Of a DNA stretch of 64,000 nucleotides, positions 9,009 to 18,476 are shown piece after piece (positions within the stretch are counted from its first letter, which is position 1; each line of letters opens with the position of its first letter). The notes under the pieces were generated by a model that saw nothing but the letters and a program-made list of their open reading frames with translations, searched no databases and was not told where the DNA came from. This stretch comes from an uncultured Roseobacter sp. (GTDB taxonomy: Bacteria; Pseudomonadota; Alphaproteobacteria; Rhodobacterales; Rhodobacteraceae), in NCBI RefSeq assembly GCF_947495025.1, contig NZ_CANLXG010000003.1:1-64000 (forward strand), given 5' to 3'. A program made the translations under genes and the position numbers.

Positions 9009-10106
9009 GTGGATCTCAACCAGTTCTCAGCGTACCAGCATGTTACGGTGCCGGTTTTCGTGGTCGCGCCAGACAACAATCTGATGCCGCGCTATCTCTG
9101 GGTCAATGACGCCTGGTCGGGTGCAACGGGTATCTCTGCTGCGGATGTCGCCGGAAAGACCGAAATCCAGTTGTTCCCCGGCCGGCCGGATCAGCGTGCT
9201 TTTGACCATCACAGGGCCGCACTGACGACCGGACGCGGGTCCTTTTTTGATCTGCCGGCACCATGGCCTGGTCATTCGGGACCGGTCAGGACAACACTGA
9301 CCGCAGTCTCGGCACCGGATGGCACAATTACGCATGCCGTCGGTACCTGTGTGCCCGCGCCGTCAGCAATATCAGAGGCTGCGGATGCCGCCGAAGCCCT
9401 CTCCGAAGCGGAGCAGTTCATTGCCATCGCCGCGCATGATCTGCGCACCCCGATGCGCAACATCCAGACACTCGCATCCCTGCTCAAAGACGATTTCATT
9501 GATCACGGCGATGGCAAGCACGGTCTGATCGACATGCTCGAAGAGGTCGCATCAAAGTCAGGACAGATGATCACCGATATTCTGGCCTATACGCAGGCGC
9601 TCGCAACGACACGCGACACCGCGCCAACAGACCTGAGCTGTCTGTGCGCGACATTGCGCGGCACACTTGATCCACAGGGAAAGGTCGATTTCCGCTATCC
9701 CGGTGTGACGGTGGAAAGCGACAGTACGACGCTGCAGATTGCTCTCAGAAATCTTGTGGACAACGCGATCAAGCACAATACCAGGCCGGATCTTGTGGTC
9801 ACTGTAGAAGTCCGGAACACAGGCGTATCGGACATCACAGTGACCGTGACCGACAACGGAAAAGGCTTCCCCGCACCAGAGAGGCTGTTCGTCAGGTCAG
9901 CCGGGATTTCGCATGAACGCGGCTACGGGCTCATGGCAGTCCAGCGACTGCTTACCCTGCGTGGCGGACACATCTCGGCACAGAACTGCCCGGACCGGAC
10001 CGGCGGCGTGATCACCTTTACGCTGCCTGGACGGATCCTGCCGGAGGACGCATCAAAGATGACAGAGGAACAGGTGCCCCGGTTGCCCAGAACGGCGGCA
10101 CGCTGA
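9009..10106 (+). CDS. Soluble PAS-domain sensor histidine kinase
   Basis: A 365-aa kinase. An N-terminal PAS-like domain (about 12-115) precedes a HisKA dimerisation region with the phospho-accepting His143 in AIAAHDLRTPMRN. The ATPase has an N box (LRNLVDNAIKHN), a G1 box (DNGKGF) and a G2 box (GYGLMAVQRLL). There is no membrane segment, so it should sense a cytoplasmic or redox/ligand signal. I prefer the GTG at 9009, with GGAG 10 nt upstream, over a GTG at 8967. No response regulator gene is adjacent, so it is an orphan kinase. It sits between cvpA and purF. Confidence 0.82.
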   Translation: MDLNQFSAYQHVTVPVFVVAPDNNLMPRYLWVNDAWSGATGISAADVAGKTEIQLFPGRPDQRAFDHHRAALTTGRGSFFDLPAPWPGHSGPVRTTLTAVSAPDGTITHAVGTCVPAPSAISEAADAAEALSEAEQFIAIAAHDLRTPMRNIQTLASLLKDDFIDHGDGKHGLIDMLEEVASKSGQMITDILAYTQALATTRDTAPTDLSCLCATLRGTLDPQGKVDFRYPGVTVESDSTTLQIALRNLVDNAIKHNTRPDLVVTVEVRNTGVSDITVTVTDNGKGFPAPERLFVRSAGISHERGYGLMAVQRLLTLRGGHISAQNCPDRTGGVITFTLPGRILPEDASKMTEEQVPRLPRTAAR

Positions 10107-10243
10107 CCAGTCTGCAACCGGACCGTGTCGTGCCTGCGACATTCGCGATTGCATGCGGATAGTTTCGTGACACCGGAGACCGGACGCCCTACATAATGCG
10201 CCTGAGACCCACCGGATTCGGAGCTGCCCCGTTGCCCAGGACC

Positions 10244-11728
10244 ATGCCCCCCGCCCATCCTTTTGACACATCTTTCCTGCGCGACATGGGGGATGATGAC
10301 AAACTCAAAGAAGAATGCGGCATTTTCGGCGTGATCGGCGTCGCCGAGGCGGCCAATTTCGTGGCCCTCGGGCTTCACGCGCTGCAACACAGGGGGCAGG
10401 AAGCCGGCGGCATTGTCAGCCACAACGCCCAGCTTGGGTTTCAGTCCGCCAGACGCTTCGGCTATGTGCGCGACAACTTTACCAGCCAGGCGGTCATGGA
10501 AACCCTCAAGGGGCCTCTGGCGATAGGACACGTGCGGTATTCTACAGCGGGTTCCAAGGGTCAGACAGCGATCCGCGATGTTCAGCCGTTTTTTGGCGAA
10601 TTTGCCATGGGTGGTGCCGCAATTGCCCATAACGGGAACATCACCAACGCAAATGCGCTGCGTCGCGAACTGATCGAACGCGGATCGATCTTTCAGAGCT
10701 CTTCTGACAGTGAATGCATCATTCATCTGATGGCCCGCTCGCTTCAGCGCACGATACCGGAACGGATGGAAGATGCGCTGCGTCGCGTCGAGGGCGCCTT
10801 CTCGGTTGTTGCAATGACGCGCACGAAACTGATCGGCGTGCGGGATCCGCTGGGCGTCCGGCCGCTGGTACTGGGCCAGGTCGGCGACGGTTGGGTTCTC
10901 AGCTCCGAAACCTGCGCGCTGGACATCATCGGTGCGGAGTTCGTGCGCGAAATCGCCCCCGGAGAAATGGTCGTCATCACCGAAAAAGGTGTTGAATCGC
11001 ACTTTCCTTTCCGCCCGCAGAAACCACGCTTCTGCATTTTCGAACACGTTTATTTCTCGCGGCCCGACAGCATACTGGGCGGTCGTTCCGTTTATGAAAC
11101 CCGCGAGGCAATCGGCCGGGAACTGGCCAAGGAATCACCTGTCGAGGCCGACCTTGTGTGTCCGGTTCCGGACAGCGGTACACCGGCTGCAATCGGGTAC
11201 AGTCTGGAATCCGGAATTCCCTATGCCATGGGAATCATCCGCAACCAGTATATGGGCCGCACATTCATCGAGCCGACCGAGCAGATCCGCAACATGGGTG
11301 TGCGCCTGAAACTCAATGTGAACCGCGCGCTCATCGAGGGTAAGCGCGTGATCCTCGTCGACGACTCCGTCGTGCGCGGGACGACGTCGCGCAAGATCAA
11401 GGAGATGATCCTCGATGCCGGGGCCCGCGAAGTGCACTTTCGCATAGCCTCTCCCCCGACAGCCTGGCCCTGTTTTTACGGCGTGGATACCCCACAACGC
11501 GAAAAACTTCTGGCCGCGACCATGTCCGAAGATGAGATGCGCGACCATCTGCAGGTCAACAGTCTGAAATTCATCTCGCTCGACGGTCTCTACCGCGCGG
11601 TAGGCGAAGCAAGGGGCCGGGACCCGAACCAGCCACAGTACTGTGACGCCTGTTTTTCGGGAGAGTATCCGGTCAAACCCTCTGATCAGATCGAGAGCGG
11701 CTTTGAGATGAAACCGGCCGCAGAATAA
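10244..11728 (+). CDS. purF: Amidophosphoribosyltransferase PurF
   Basis: A 494-aa enzyme for the first committed step of purine synthesis: PRPP plus glutamine to phosphoribosylamine. The class II glutaminase nucleophile is the Cys of EECGIFGV (Cys25 here), which is normally exposed as residue 1 by propeptide removal. The PRPP-binding loop is VILVDDSVVRGTT. The start is uncertain: the ATG at 10244 begins MPPAHPFD, as I recall for related species, while the ATG at 10286 would leave a 10-residue propeptide like that of Bacillus. The cytosolic enzyme is normally feedback-inhibited by purine nucleotides. Confidence 0.96.
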   Translation: MPPAHPFDTSFLRDMGDDDKLKEECGIFGVIGVAEAANFVALGLHALQHRGQEAGGIVSHNAQLGFQSARRFGYVRDNFTSQAVMETLKGPLAIGHVRYSTAGSKGQTAIRDVQPFFGEFAMGGAAIAHNGNITNANALRRELIERGSIFQSSSDSECIIHLMARSLQRTIPERMEDALRRVEGAFSVVAMTRTKLIGVRDPLGVRPLVLGQVGDGWVLSSETCALDIIGAEFVREIAPGEMVVITEKGVESHFPFRPQKPRFCIFEHVYFSRPDSILGGRSVYETREAIGRELAKESPVEADLVCPVPDSGTPAAIGYSLESGIPYAMGIIRNQYMGRTFIEPTEQIRNMGVRLKLNVNRALIEGKRVILVDDSVVRGTTSRKIKEMILDAGAREVHFRIASPPTAWPCFYGVDTPQREKLLAATMSEDEMRDHLQVNSLKFISLDGLYRAVGEARGRDPNQPQYCDACFSGEYPVKPSDQIESGFEMKPAAE

Positions 11729-11816
11729 GACCGGCCTGCGGACTGTGCGCTTCTGCCGCTGACCGTCCGGCATGCTTCCGCTTGACGCGGGCGCGCTTCC
11801 ATTGCACGACCGGCGC

Positions 11817-12461
11817 ATGACAAAAACAGCTCTTATCACCGGCGCGTCCCGCGGCCTCGGCGCCGCACTGGCAGAGGCGCTCTGCCCGTCACATCACATC
11901 ATCGCGGTGGCGAAGACCACCGGCGCGCTCGAAGAACTGGATGACCGCATCCAGGCACGCGGCGGTTCGGCGACGCTGGCTCCGATGGATGTGACGAATG
12001 CGGACGCTATGGCTACTCTCTGCCGGGGTATATTTGACCGCTGGGGCAATCTGGACATCTGGCTGCACACGGCTGTACATGCGGCGCCCCTGGCCCCGAC
12101 AGACCACATCGACAGCAAGGATTTTGCCAAATCGCTCAACGGGAACGTGACCGCTACCGCCACGCTCATCTCTTTTGTTGCGCCGTTGCTGGGCCAGACG
12201 GGCGAGGCCGTATTTTTTGACGATCCGCGCGCCGGCGAAAAGTTCTTTGGCAGTTATGGTGCCAGCAAGGCAGCGCAGATCGCTCTGGCACGGTCCTGGC
12301 AGGCTGAAACGGTCAGAACCGGTCCAAAGGTGCATATCCTGACGCCTGAACCCATGCCCACGGCGACACGCGCAAGGTTCTTTCCGGGCGAGAACAGGGA
12401 AGCGCTCAATGATGTGTACCAGCAGGCTGCGGCACTTCTGGCACAACTTCAGGTTTCTTAG
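11817..12461 (+). CDS. SDR family NAD(P)-dependent oxidoreductase
   Basis: A 214-aa short-chain dehydrogenase. The cofactor loop is TGASRGLG at residues 8-15 and the catalytic Tyr-Lys pair is kept in SYGASKAA. The segment between them is short and the usual NAG motif is altered (LHTAVHA), so it is a diverged member. It reads [11 protein letters not shown] from the ATG at 11817; an earlier in-frame ATG at 11772 adds 15 residues without SDR character. It follows purF by 88 nt on the same strand. Substrate unknown. Confidence 0.8.
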   Translation: MTKTALITGASRGLGAALAEALCPSHHIIAVAKTTGALEELDDRIQARGGSATLAPMDVTNADAMATLCRGIFDRWGNLDIWLHTAVHAAPLAPTDHIDSKDFAKSLNGNVTATATLISFVAPLLGQTGEAVFFDDPRAGEKFFGSYGASKAAQIALARSWQAETVRTGPKVHILTPEPMPTATRARFFPGENREALNDVYQQAAALLAQLQVS

Positions 12462-12538
12462 ACCTTTCCCGACATCAGAGCGCGGCCCGTGCTTGCTGCT
12501 CCTGCGACCCTCGCCTATCAAGGCGCAAAGGGGACTTT

Positions 12539-13324
12539 ATGCGTATTCTCATAACCAACGACGACGGTATCAATGCACCTGGTCTCAGAGTACTGGCTCA
12601 GATCGCTGAAGATATCGCCGGTGCAGGCGGCGAAGTCTGGACGGTCGCCCCCGCTTTCGAACAATCCGGCGTTGGTCACTGCATCAGCTATACCCACCCC
12701 ATGATGATCGCCGAAATGGGCCCCCGGCGTTTTGCAGCCGAAGGATCACCAGCCGATTGCGTGCTGGCCGGACTGCATGACGTGATGAAAGATTCACTGC
12801 CTGATCTGGTATTGTCCGGCGTGAACCGGGGCAATAATTCAGCCGAGAACACGTTGTACTCAGGCACGATTGGCGGCGCAATGGAAGCAGCCCTCCAGGG
12901 TGTTCCCGCGATCGCTCTTTCGCAGTATTTCGGCCCCGCCAACAACCAGACAGACGACCCGTTTGAAGCCAGTGCGGTGCATGGTGCAGAGGTGGTCCGG
13001 CGGATTCTCGCGCATACGCCTGCAGAAACATCCGGGTACCGCCTGTTCTATAATGTAAACTTTCCGCCGGTTCCGGCGTCTGGCGTCAAGGGCACCCGCC
13101 TGTCACGCCAGGGTCTGCGGGATGGCACCGTATTCTCTACCGAACCACACATGTCACCGTCCGGACGCCGGTTTCTCTGGATCCGCGGCGGTAACCAGCA
13201 GATCTCGACGGCGCCCGGAACGGATGCAGCGGACAATCTGGACGGTTACATTTCGGTTACGCCGATGCGTGCAGATCTGACAGCGCATGACGTCATGGAG
13301 GACCTAAAAGGCATCGCGACATGA
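12539..13324 (+). CDS. surE: 5'/3'-nucleotidase SurE
   Basis: A 261-aa metal-dependent phosphatase that dephosphorylates nucleoside monophosphates, a survival protein in stationary phase. The N-terminal metal-binding motif ILITNDDG is at residues 3-10 and SGVNRGNN follows in the middle. An AAAGGGGA ribosome-binding site lies just upstream. Its stop overlaps the pcm start (ATGA), so the two are translationally coupled, as in the widespread surE-pcm-nlpD block. Confidence 0.95.
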   Translation: MRILITNDDGINAPGLRVLAQIAEDIAGAGGEVWTVAPAFEQSGVGHCISYTHPMMIAEMGPRRFAAEGSPADCVLAGLHDVMKDSLPDLVLSGVNRGNNSAENTLYSGTIGGAMEAALQGVPAIALSQYFGPANNQTDDPFEASAVHGAEVVRRILAHTPAETSGYRLFYNVNFPPVPASGVKGTRLSRQGLRDGTVFSTEPHMSPSGRRFLWIRGGNQQISTAPGTDAADNLDGYISVTPMRADLTAHDVMEDLKGIAT

Positions 13325-13965
13325 CCGAAGACGCCGAACGCAAAATGCAGTTCCTCTATGCGCTGCGTTCGCGCGGGGTGACGGACAAGCGTGTGCTTCA
13401 GGCAATGGAAACCATTGATCGCGGGCCGTTTATCCGCGGTATTTTCTCTGATCGTGCCTACGAAGACATGCCATTGCCCATTGCCTGCGGGCAGACGATC
13501 AGTCAGCCGTCCATCGTCGGTCTGATGACTCAGGCGCTGAAGATATCCCCGAGAGACAAGGTGCTCGAAGTGGGAACCGGTTCGGGATATCAGGCCGCCG
13601 TCCTCAGCCGGCTTGCGCGGCGTGTTTATACCGTTGATCGCTACAGCCGCCTTGTGCGCGAGGCCCGCGCCCTGTTTGACGAGATCGGCCTGACGAACAT
13701 TACCGCTATCACCGCCGACGGCAGTTTCGGCCTCCCGGATCAGGCGCCGTTTGACCGTATCATCGTGACGGCTGCTGCCGAGGATCCGCCCGGTACCCTG
13801 CTGGGGCAGCTGAAAACAGGCGGCATCATGGTGGTGCCGGTGGGTCAGTCGGATGCCGTACAGCACCTGATCGTCGCCCGCAAAACAGAAGATGGCGTGG
13901 AATACGACGAATTGCGGCAGGTCCGCTTCGTCCCCTTGCTGGAAGGCTTGGGTAAGGACACATAA
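13321..13965 (+). CDS. pcm: Protein-L-isoaspartate O-methyltransferase
   Basis: A 214-aa repair enzyme that methylates L-isoaspartyl residues of damaged proteins with S-adenosylmethionine. SAM-binding motif I is [14 protein letters not shown] and the N-terminal part has the family pattern [16 protein letters not shown]. The length is normal. It is coupled to surE and followed by the NlpD-like gene. Confidence 0.95.
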   Translation: MTEDAERKMQFLYALRSRGVTDKRVLQAMETIDRGPFIRGIFSDRAYEDMPLPIACGQTISQPSIVGLMTQALKISPRDKVLEVGTGSGYQAAVLSRLARRVYTVDRYSRLVREARALFDEIGLTNITAITADGSFGLPDQAPFDRIIVTAAAEDPPGTLLGQLKTGGIMVVPVGQSDAVQHLIVARKTEDGVEYDELRQVRFVPLLEGLGKDT

Positions 13966-13976
13966 GCTGCTATATT
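13948..13976 (+). promoter_or_regulatory. Possible sigma70-type promoter for the NlpD-like gene
   Basis: TTGGGT (13948-13953) and TATATT (13971-13976) are separated by exactly 17 nt and lie 58 nt upstream of the NlpD-like ATG, partly inside the end of pcm. The -10 matches five of six consensus bases and the -35 only three, so this is a weak inference. Confidence 0.3.
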
Positions 13977-14034
13977 GCGCGCAAGACAGCCGGGCCAACC
14001 GGCGTGTGCCACATGGCAGATTGAGGACGAACAG

Positions 14035-15222
14035 ATGATCCGGACGATACCGCGCGGACGCGCGCACCTTGCAGTGACCACAGCGGGCGCGCTGATTTTG
14101 CTGGCCGCCTGTGACCAGCCCCTTGACTTCGATCTCAGAGGCGGTGGGTTTGGTACAGCCGAAGCTGCCAGTTCAGTTCAGACAACCAACCGGCCGGCAC
14201 CGGACAGCCGCGGCGTGATTTCCTATCCCACATACCAAGTGGCCGTTGCGGAACGCGGAGACACGATCAATGACATCGCCGGGCGGCTGGGCGTGAACGC
14301 GGCCGAGCTGGCCCGCTTCAACGGCATTGATACAGCAGTTCCCCTGCGCGAAGGGGAGGTCGTTGCCCTGCCCGCCCGCGTCTCGGAACCCGCCGGTGCT
14401 GCCGGAACGGCGCAGCCGGGCGCAGTGGATATCGGCACGCTTGCCGGCGGCGCGATTGACCGAGCACCACAGAGCAGCAGCGCGGCCAGCCCTTCGGGCG
14501 TTCAGACCGCGGCCCTGCCGCCCGCCAGCGCGTCCGCGTCTGCTGACAGCGAAGAGCCGATCCGGCACAAAGTTGTGCGCGGCGAGACAGCCTTTACGAT
14601 TTCCCGCCTGTATAATGTGCCCGTCAAATCGCTGGCGGAATGGAACGGCCTTGGGCCGGACTTCGCCATCCGTGAAGGTCAGTTCCTGCTGATCCCCGTC
14701 GCAAGACAGGCACCACCTGCCGCCGCTGCGGCAGCCGTAACGGAGCCGGGGACCGGAACACCAACACCGACGCCACCCAGTGCCGCCAAGCCCCTGCCCG
14801 CAGCGGAAGCACCCGTAAAAGTCGCTGAGCCCCAGGTGGATGTGGGAGAGGAAACAATTGCCAGCACCTCAGCGCGGATGGTTTTCCCGCTGGACGGTAC
14901 CATCATCCGTGCATTCTCCAGGGACAAGAACCCGGGTATCGACATCAAGGCAGATCCGGGTAGCCCTGTGCTCGCGGCGGATGCTGGTGTCGTGGGATCG
15001 GTTCTCGTCGATACAGATGGTGTCCCGATTATTGTTCTCCGGCACGAACCTCAGCTTCTCACAGCTTACGTGAACGTCACGAATTATTCCGTCAAAAAAG
15101 GCGACAAAGTCTCGCGGGGGCAGCAGATCGGCACGCTGGGCGATGACAAAGACGCCTTTCTGCACTTTGAGGTTATCGAAGGTGGTCTTGAGCGCGTAGA
15201 TCCCATGCTCTACCTGAAATAG
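14035..15222 (+). CDS. nlpD: NlpD-like lipoprotein: two LysM domains and a degenerate LytM (M23) domain
   Basis: A 395-aa outer-membrane-type lipoprotein. A lipobox ends at Cys26 (LILLAAC). Two LysM peptidoglycan-binding repeats follow (about residues 65-120 and 178-222), then Pro/Ala-rich linkers and a C-terminal M23/LytM domain (about 280-395). Canonical zinc ligands look lost: the first His of HxGxD is Asn299, and the first His of HxH is Phe375 (His377 kept). This fits an amidase activator, not a hydrolase, as known for NlpD/EnvC. GAGGA lies upstream of the ATG at 14035. It ends the surE-pcm-nlpD block. Confidence 0.9.
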   Translation: MIRTIPRGRAHLAVTTAGALILLAACDQPLDFDLRGGGFGTAEAASSVQTTNRPAPDSRGVISYPTYQVAVAERGDTINDIAGRLGVNAAELARFNGIDTAVPLREGEVVALPARVSEPAGAAGTAQPGAVDIGTLAGGAIDRAPQSSSAASPSGVQTAALPPASASASADSEEPIRHKVVRGETAFTISRLYNVPVKSLAEWNGLGPDFAIREGQFLLIPVARQAPPAAAAAAVTEPGTGTPTPTPPSAAKPLPAAEAPVKVAEPQVDVGEETIASTSARMVFPLDGTIIRAFSRDKNPGIDIKADPGSPVLAADAGVVGSVLVDTDGVPIIVLRHEPQLLTAYVNVTNYSVKKGDKVSRGQQIGTLGDDKDAFLHFEVIEGGLERVDPMLYLK

Positions 15223-15413
15223 GATTTCGGGTTGCATGATGCGCGAAATTTCCCCGCGATTGCCATAATTGCGATTGATCACGTCACAGGGATGCCCTGT
15301 TTCTGATGCAGAAACAGTGTGAAATCAACCGCCCCGTGGAGATCACAATGTCCGCCAGCTCATACCGCAAAACCCGTGTTTCCGCGTCTTTCACGCTGAC
15401 AGATGGGCCAGGT

Positions 15414-15429
15414 GGTGTTTGCAAACACC
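15414..15429. promoter_or_regulatory. Perfect 16-bp palindrome in a tail-to-tail gap
   Basis: GGTGTTTG/CAAACACC is a perfect palindrome in the 279-bp gap between the convergent NlpD-like and DUF815 genes. A 7-bp hairpin (CTGTTTC ... GAAACAG, 15297-15317) lies upstream. Neither is followed by a T run. The gap holds no convincing gene. Confidence 0.35.
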
Positions 15430-15501
15430 TGCAGCTGACTTTGCAAAGACCGGCACAGCGCCGTCCGGCCTCGGCCGACGTCGTTCATCTGCCTCAGCGG
15501 T

Positions 15502-16347
15502 TCAGCTTTCCAGCGCGACGCCCTGCCGCCCGGCAAGATCGGTAAAGAACTGCCATGCCACGCGTCCGGACCGGGAGCCGCGCGTAGCCTGCCATTCGAT
15601 CGCCTCAGCCCGCAGCGTTTCCTCGTCAATGGTGACACCCCAGGCATCGCAATAGCCGCGGATCATGCTGAGATACTGATCCTGATCACAGGGGTGAAAG
15701 CCCAGCCAGAGACCAAAGCGGTCAGACAGGGAAACCTTTTCCTCGACAGCTTCTGACGGGTTAATCGCGCTTCCGCGTTCGTTTTCAATCATATCCCGCG
15801 GCATCAGATGACGCCGGTTTGATGTTGCATAAAGCACAACATTGTCCGGCCTACCTTCGATCCCGCCGTCCAGCACGGCCTTGAGACTTTTGTAATGTGC
15901 ATCGTCGTGCCCGAAACTCAGATCGTCGCAGAACAGAATAAAACGGTACGGCGCATCTCTGAGCAGGTTCAGCAACCGGCCGACCGAGGGCAGATCCTCG
16001 CGTTGCAGCTCAACGATCCGCAATACTTCATGCGATGCGTGAACTTTTGCATGTATCGCCTTTACAAGACTTGATTTCCCCATACCACGCGCCCCCCAGA
16101 GAAGGGCATTGTTGGCGGGTAGTCCGCGGGCAAACTGCTCCGTGTTCGCGAGCAAAGTATCGCGCGATCTGTCGACACCGATGAGCAGTTCAAGATCAAC
16201 ACGGGCCACCGAAGGCACTGGCTCCAGTCTGTCCGGAGAAACGTGCCAGACAAAGGCTGGCGCCGCCGAGAAATCCGGCGCAGCCAGCGGCGCGGGCGCA
16301 AGACGTTCCAGCGCTGCCGCGATACGGTCCATCGGATCATCGATCAA
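15502..16347 (-). CDS. DUF815 family P-loop ATPase
   Basis: A 281-aa AAA-type ATPase of the DUF815 family. Walker A is [12 protein letters not shown] and Walker B is [24 protein letters not shown] is a family-typical stretch. The biochemical role is unknown. Its start overlaps the tatC stop (ATGA), making it the last gene of the tat operon. The linkage suggests co-expression with Tat but does not prove a role in export. Confidence 0.88.
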   Translation of the reverse strand: MIDDPMDRIAAALERLAPAPLAAPDFSAAPAFVWHVSPDRLEPVPSVARVDLELLIGVDRSRDTLLANTEQFARGLPANNALLWGARGMGKSSLVKAIHAKVHASHEVLRIVELQREDLPSVGRLLNLLRDAPYRFILFCDDLSFGHDDAHYKSLKAVLDGGIEGRPDNVVLYATSNRRHLMPRDMIENERGSAINPSEAVEEKVSLSDRFGLWLGFHPCDQDQYLSMIRGYCDAWGVTIDEETLRAEAIEWQATRGSRSGRVAWQFFTDLAGRQGVALES

Positions 16348-17192
16348 GATGCGTCTTCCTCGTCGTCATAATAGCCTTCGGCCCGCAGCTTTGCCTCGCG
16401 CTTGGTCTCTACCCGTTTCACAAGGAAGATCGAGACCTCATACAGGCCATAGACGACTACAAAGAGGATTACCTGCGTAATCACATCCGGAGGCGTCACG
16501 AGTGCTGCCAGCACCAGAATGGCAACGACGGCATATTTGCGCACGTTTCCAAGACCTTCAGCGCTTACAAGACCAGCCTTGCCCATCAGGGTCAGCAAAA
16601 CCGGCAACTGGAAACACATCCCGAATGCGACAATGAACTTGATCGTCAGATTGAGGTATTCCTGCGCAGAGCCCTGGAAAACAACACTGAGACCCGGCGC
16701 GATGGCAGGATCACCCACAACCGCCTCGCCCTCGGCGCCAAACTGCTGAAAACCAAGAAAGAAATCGTAGGCCAGCGGTGTCACCACATAGAAGGCAAAT
16801 GACGCGCCCAGCAGGAACATAACCGGGGAAGAGATCAGAAAGGGCAAAAATGCGCCTTTTTCGTTCTTGTACAGACCCGGTGCCACAAACCGCCACATCT
16901 GATGCGCGATAACAGGAAACGACAGCATCAGCCCGCCCAGCAGCGACACTTTGATCGCGACAAAAAAGCCTTCCTGCGGGCTGATAAAGATCAGATCGCA
17001 GTCCTGGCCCCGCTCGGACAGCACCGTACACAGTGGATTCGTCAGAAAATTGAAGATCGGCGTGGCGACCGTGAAACAGATGATCATGCCGATCAGAAAG
17101 GCAATCACAGACCGGATCAGCCGCGTTCGCAGCTCCGCCAGATGTTCAATCAGCGGGGCGGCGCTTTCGTCCATTTCTTCGGATGCGCTCAT
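16344..17192 (-). CDS. tatC: Sec-independent protein translocase TatC
   Basis: A 282-aa inner-membrane protein with six predicted transmembrane helices; it binds twin-arginine signal peptides. The N-terminal region [16 protein letters not shown] carries the conserved Glu and Arg of the signal-recognition site. A Lys/Arg/Glu-rich tail follows the last helix. Start and stop overlap its neighbours by ATGA. One likely client is the Tat-signal solute-binding protein at the start of the window. Confidence 0.97.
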   Translation of the reverse strand: MSASEEMDESAAPLIEHLAELRTRLIRSVIAFLIGMIICFTVATPIFNFLTNPLCTVLSERGQDCDLIFISPQEGFFVAIKVSLLGGLMLSFPVIAHQMWRFVAPGLYKNEKGAFLPFLISSPVMFLLGASFAFYVVTPLAYDFFLGFQQFGAEGEAVVGDPAIAPGLSVVFQGSAQEYLNLTIKFIVAFGMCFQLPVLLTLMGKAGLVSAEGLGNVRKYAVVAILVLAALVTPPDVITQVILFVVVYGLYEVSIFLVKRVETKREAKLRAEGYYDDEEDAS

Positions 17193-17635
17193 GTATCACT
17201 CTTCTGCTCAGGTGTTGCTGCGGCCTCGAGGGCTGCTGCCTTTTCCTGTGCCTCCTGGGCCTCGCGCATTTTGCGGTCAGCTGCCGCGCGCGCCGTTGCT
17301 GCCTGGATTTTTCTGGTCTGTTCTGCCCTCTCGGCCGACAGTTTGCCGGTCTCGGAGTCCGGATCGAATTTCCCCAGGTCGGCTGCGGCGTTTTTCACGC
17401 CGTCCATTGCCGAATTCACCGGGTTTGTCGCTGCCTTGAGGCCTTTGGCCATGTCCTTGACGCCCGCGTCGTCGGCGGCGTCATTCATCGCCCGGCTGAA
17501 CTCACGGGCCATGCCCTTTGCCTTGCCCACAAACTGTCCGATGGTCCGGAACAGCACAGGCAGGTCCTTTGGTCCGATAACAATCAGAGCGACGATGCCG
17601 ATAACCAGCATCTCCGTCCAGCCGAGGTCAAACAT
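17189..17635 (-). CDS. tatB: Sec-independent protein translocase TatB
   Basis: A 148-aa protein with one N-terminal transmembrane helix ([20 protein letters not shown]), the conserved Gly-Pro hinge (IGPKDLP), an amphipathic helix and a charged, Ala/Lys-rich tail. With TatC it forms the signal-peptide receptor. It begins 3 nt after tatA and overlaps tatC. Confidence 0.95.
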   Translation of the reverse strand: MFDLGWTEMLVIGIVALIVIGPKDLPVLFRTIGQFVGKAKGMAREFSRAMNDAADDAGVKDMAKGLKAATNPVNSAMDGVKNAAADLGKFDPDSETGKLSAERAEQTRKIQAATARAAADRKMREAQEAQEKAAALEAAATPEQKSDT

Positions 17636-17638
17636 GGA

Positions 17639-17851
17639 TCAGACCTTGTCTTTTTCGGTCTCGGGCGTGACGTCCTTGGCTTCTTCGGAGGCATGGGCAA
17701 TCTCGTCCTGGCCTTCGTTGATCCCTTTCTTGAAGGATGTGATGCCCTTGCCCACTTCACCCATCAGGCTGGAAATCTTGCCGCGGCCGAAAAGCACCAG
17801 CACCACAACGGCGATCAGCAGCAGGCCCGGAAGGCCGATATTGTTCAACAT
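17639..17851 (-). CDS. tatA: Sec-independent protein translocase TatA
   Basis: A 70-aa single-span membrane protein that oligomerises to form the Tat pore. It has a short hydrophobic helix ([14 protein letters not shown]), the FGRGK hinge and an amphipathic helix ([16 protein letters not shown]). It is the first gene of tatABC-DUF815 and is divergent from the small exported protein at 18069. Confidence 0.96.
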   Translation of the reverse strand: MLNNIGLPGLLLIAVVVLVLFGRGKISSLMGEVGKGITSFKKGINEGQDEIAHASEEAKDVTPETEKDKV

Positions 17852-17998
17852 TTGATCTCTCCCATAAGGTCGCGCCCTGTCCGGGCGGGTATGTCACGTC
17901 CCGGTTTAGGCAATCACGCCGACCGACAGAAGCCGGAACGGGCAATTTGACCCTGTCAGAACCCCGGTCTGGCAAAAATTTTACCCCTCGCCAAACTC

Positions 17999-18020
17999 AA
18001 CTGACAGGTTTATGTCAGTT
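17999..18020. promoter_or_regulatory. Perfect inverted repeat AACTGACA-N6-TGTCAGTT
   Basis: Two perfect 8-bp half-sites with a 6-nt spacer lie 49 nt upstream of the start at 18069, in the 217-bp divergent region between tatA and the small exported protein gene. Partial copies of the half-site (CTGTCA) occur at 17953 and 18026. This has the form of a dimeric regulator operator; the WYL regulator encoded just downstream is the obvious candidate. Confidence 0.5.
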
Positions 18021-18068
18021 ACACCCTGTCATGTCCACGCCGAACGCAGGACAATGAAAGGACAAATC

Positions 18069-18449
18069 ATGCGTATATTCCCCGTTTTCCCGATTCTCAT
18101 CGCCTTTGCCGCCGCCGACGCGGCCAGTGGCGGTGGCGATGGCCAGGCATCGCCGGTGGCCGAAATCGTCACCTACCGCGTAAAGCAAGGTGTCAGCACC
18201 GACGCACTGCTGGACGCCGCACGCGCGACGGAGCCATTCCTTGCGAGCACCGGCGCGGTCCTGTCGCGCAGCCTGTCACGGGATGACGATGGCCTGTGGA
18301 CGGATTACATACTATGGACATCGCTGGAGGCTGCAAAGGCGACCGAAGCAAAGGCTATGGAGCGCAGCGAATTCCAGACCTTCTTTGCGATGATGGAGGA
18401 GGAAAGCACTCAGCTGCGCCACGCACGCGTGCTGATGCAGATGGACTAG
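18069..18449 (+). CDS. Small exported protein with an ABM-like (dimeric alpha/beta barrel) domain
   Basis: A 126-aa protein. The start MRIFPVFPILIAFAAADA reads as a signal peptide; the mature part (VAEIVTYRVKQGVS ... LSRDDDGLWTDYILWTSLEAA) resembles antibiotic-biosynthesis-monooxygenase-type or similar ferredoxin-like barrels, which usually act as small oxygenases or ligand-binding dimers. I prefer the ATG at 18069 with AAAGGA 6 nt upstream, over in-frame ATGs at 18054 and 18012; the last lies inside the inverted repeat. It is followed by the WYL regulator gene, a common pairing. Function inferred from fold only. Confidence 0.65.
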   Translation: MRIFPVFPILIAFAAADAASGGGDGQASPVAEIVTYRVKQGVSTDALLDAARATEPFLASTGAVLSRSLSRDDDGLWTDYILWTSLEAAKATEAKAMERSEFQTFFAMMEEESTQLRHARVLMQMD

Positions 18450-18476
18450 GCTGCGCGGCAATGGCAGTGTCGGGCC

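Noticed and set aside
10107..10243. Possible promoter before purF
   Set aside because: AT-rich hexamers are present but no pair with sensible spacing and match.
15306..15545. 79-codon frame on the plus strand in the gap after the NlpD-like gene
   Set aside because: It runs into the antisense of the DUF815 gene, has no family character and no good ribosome-binding site.
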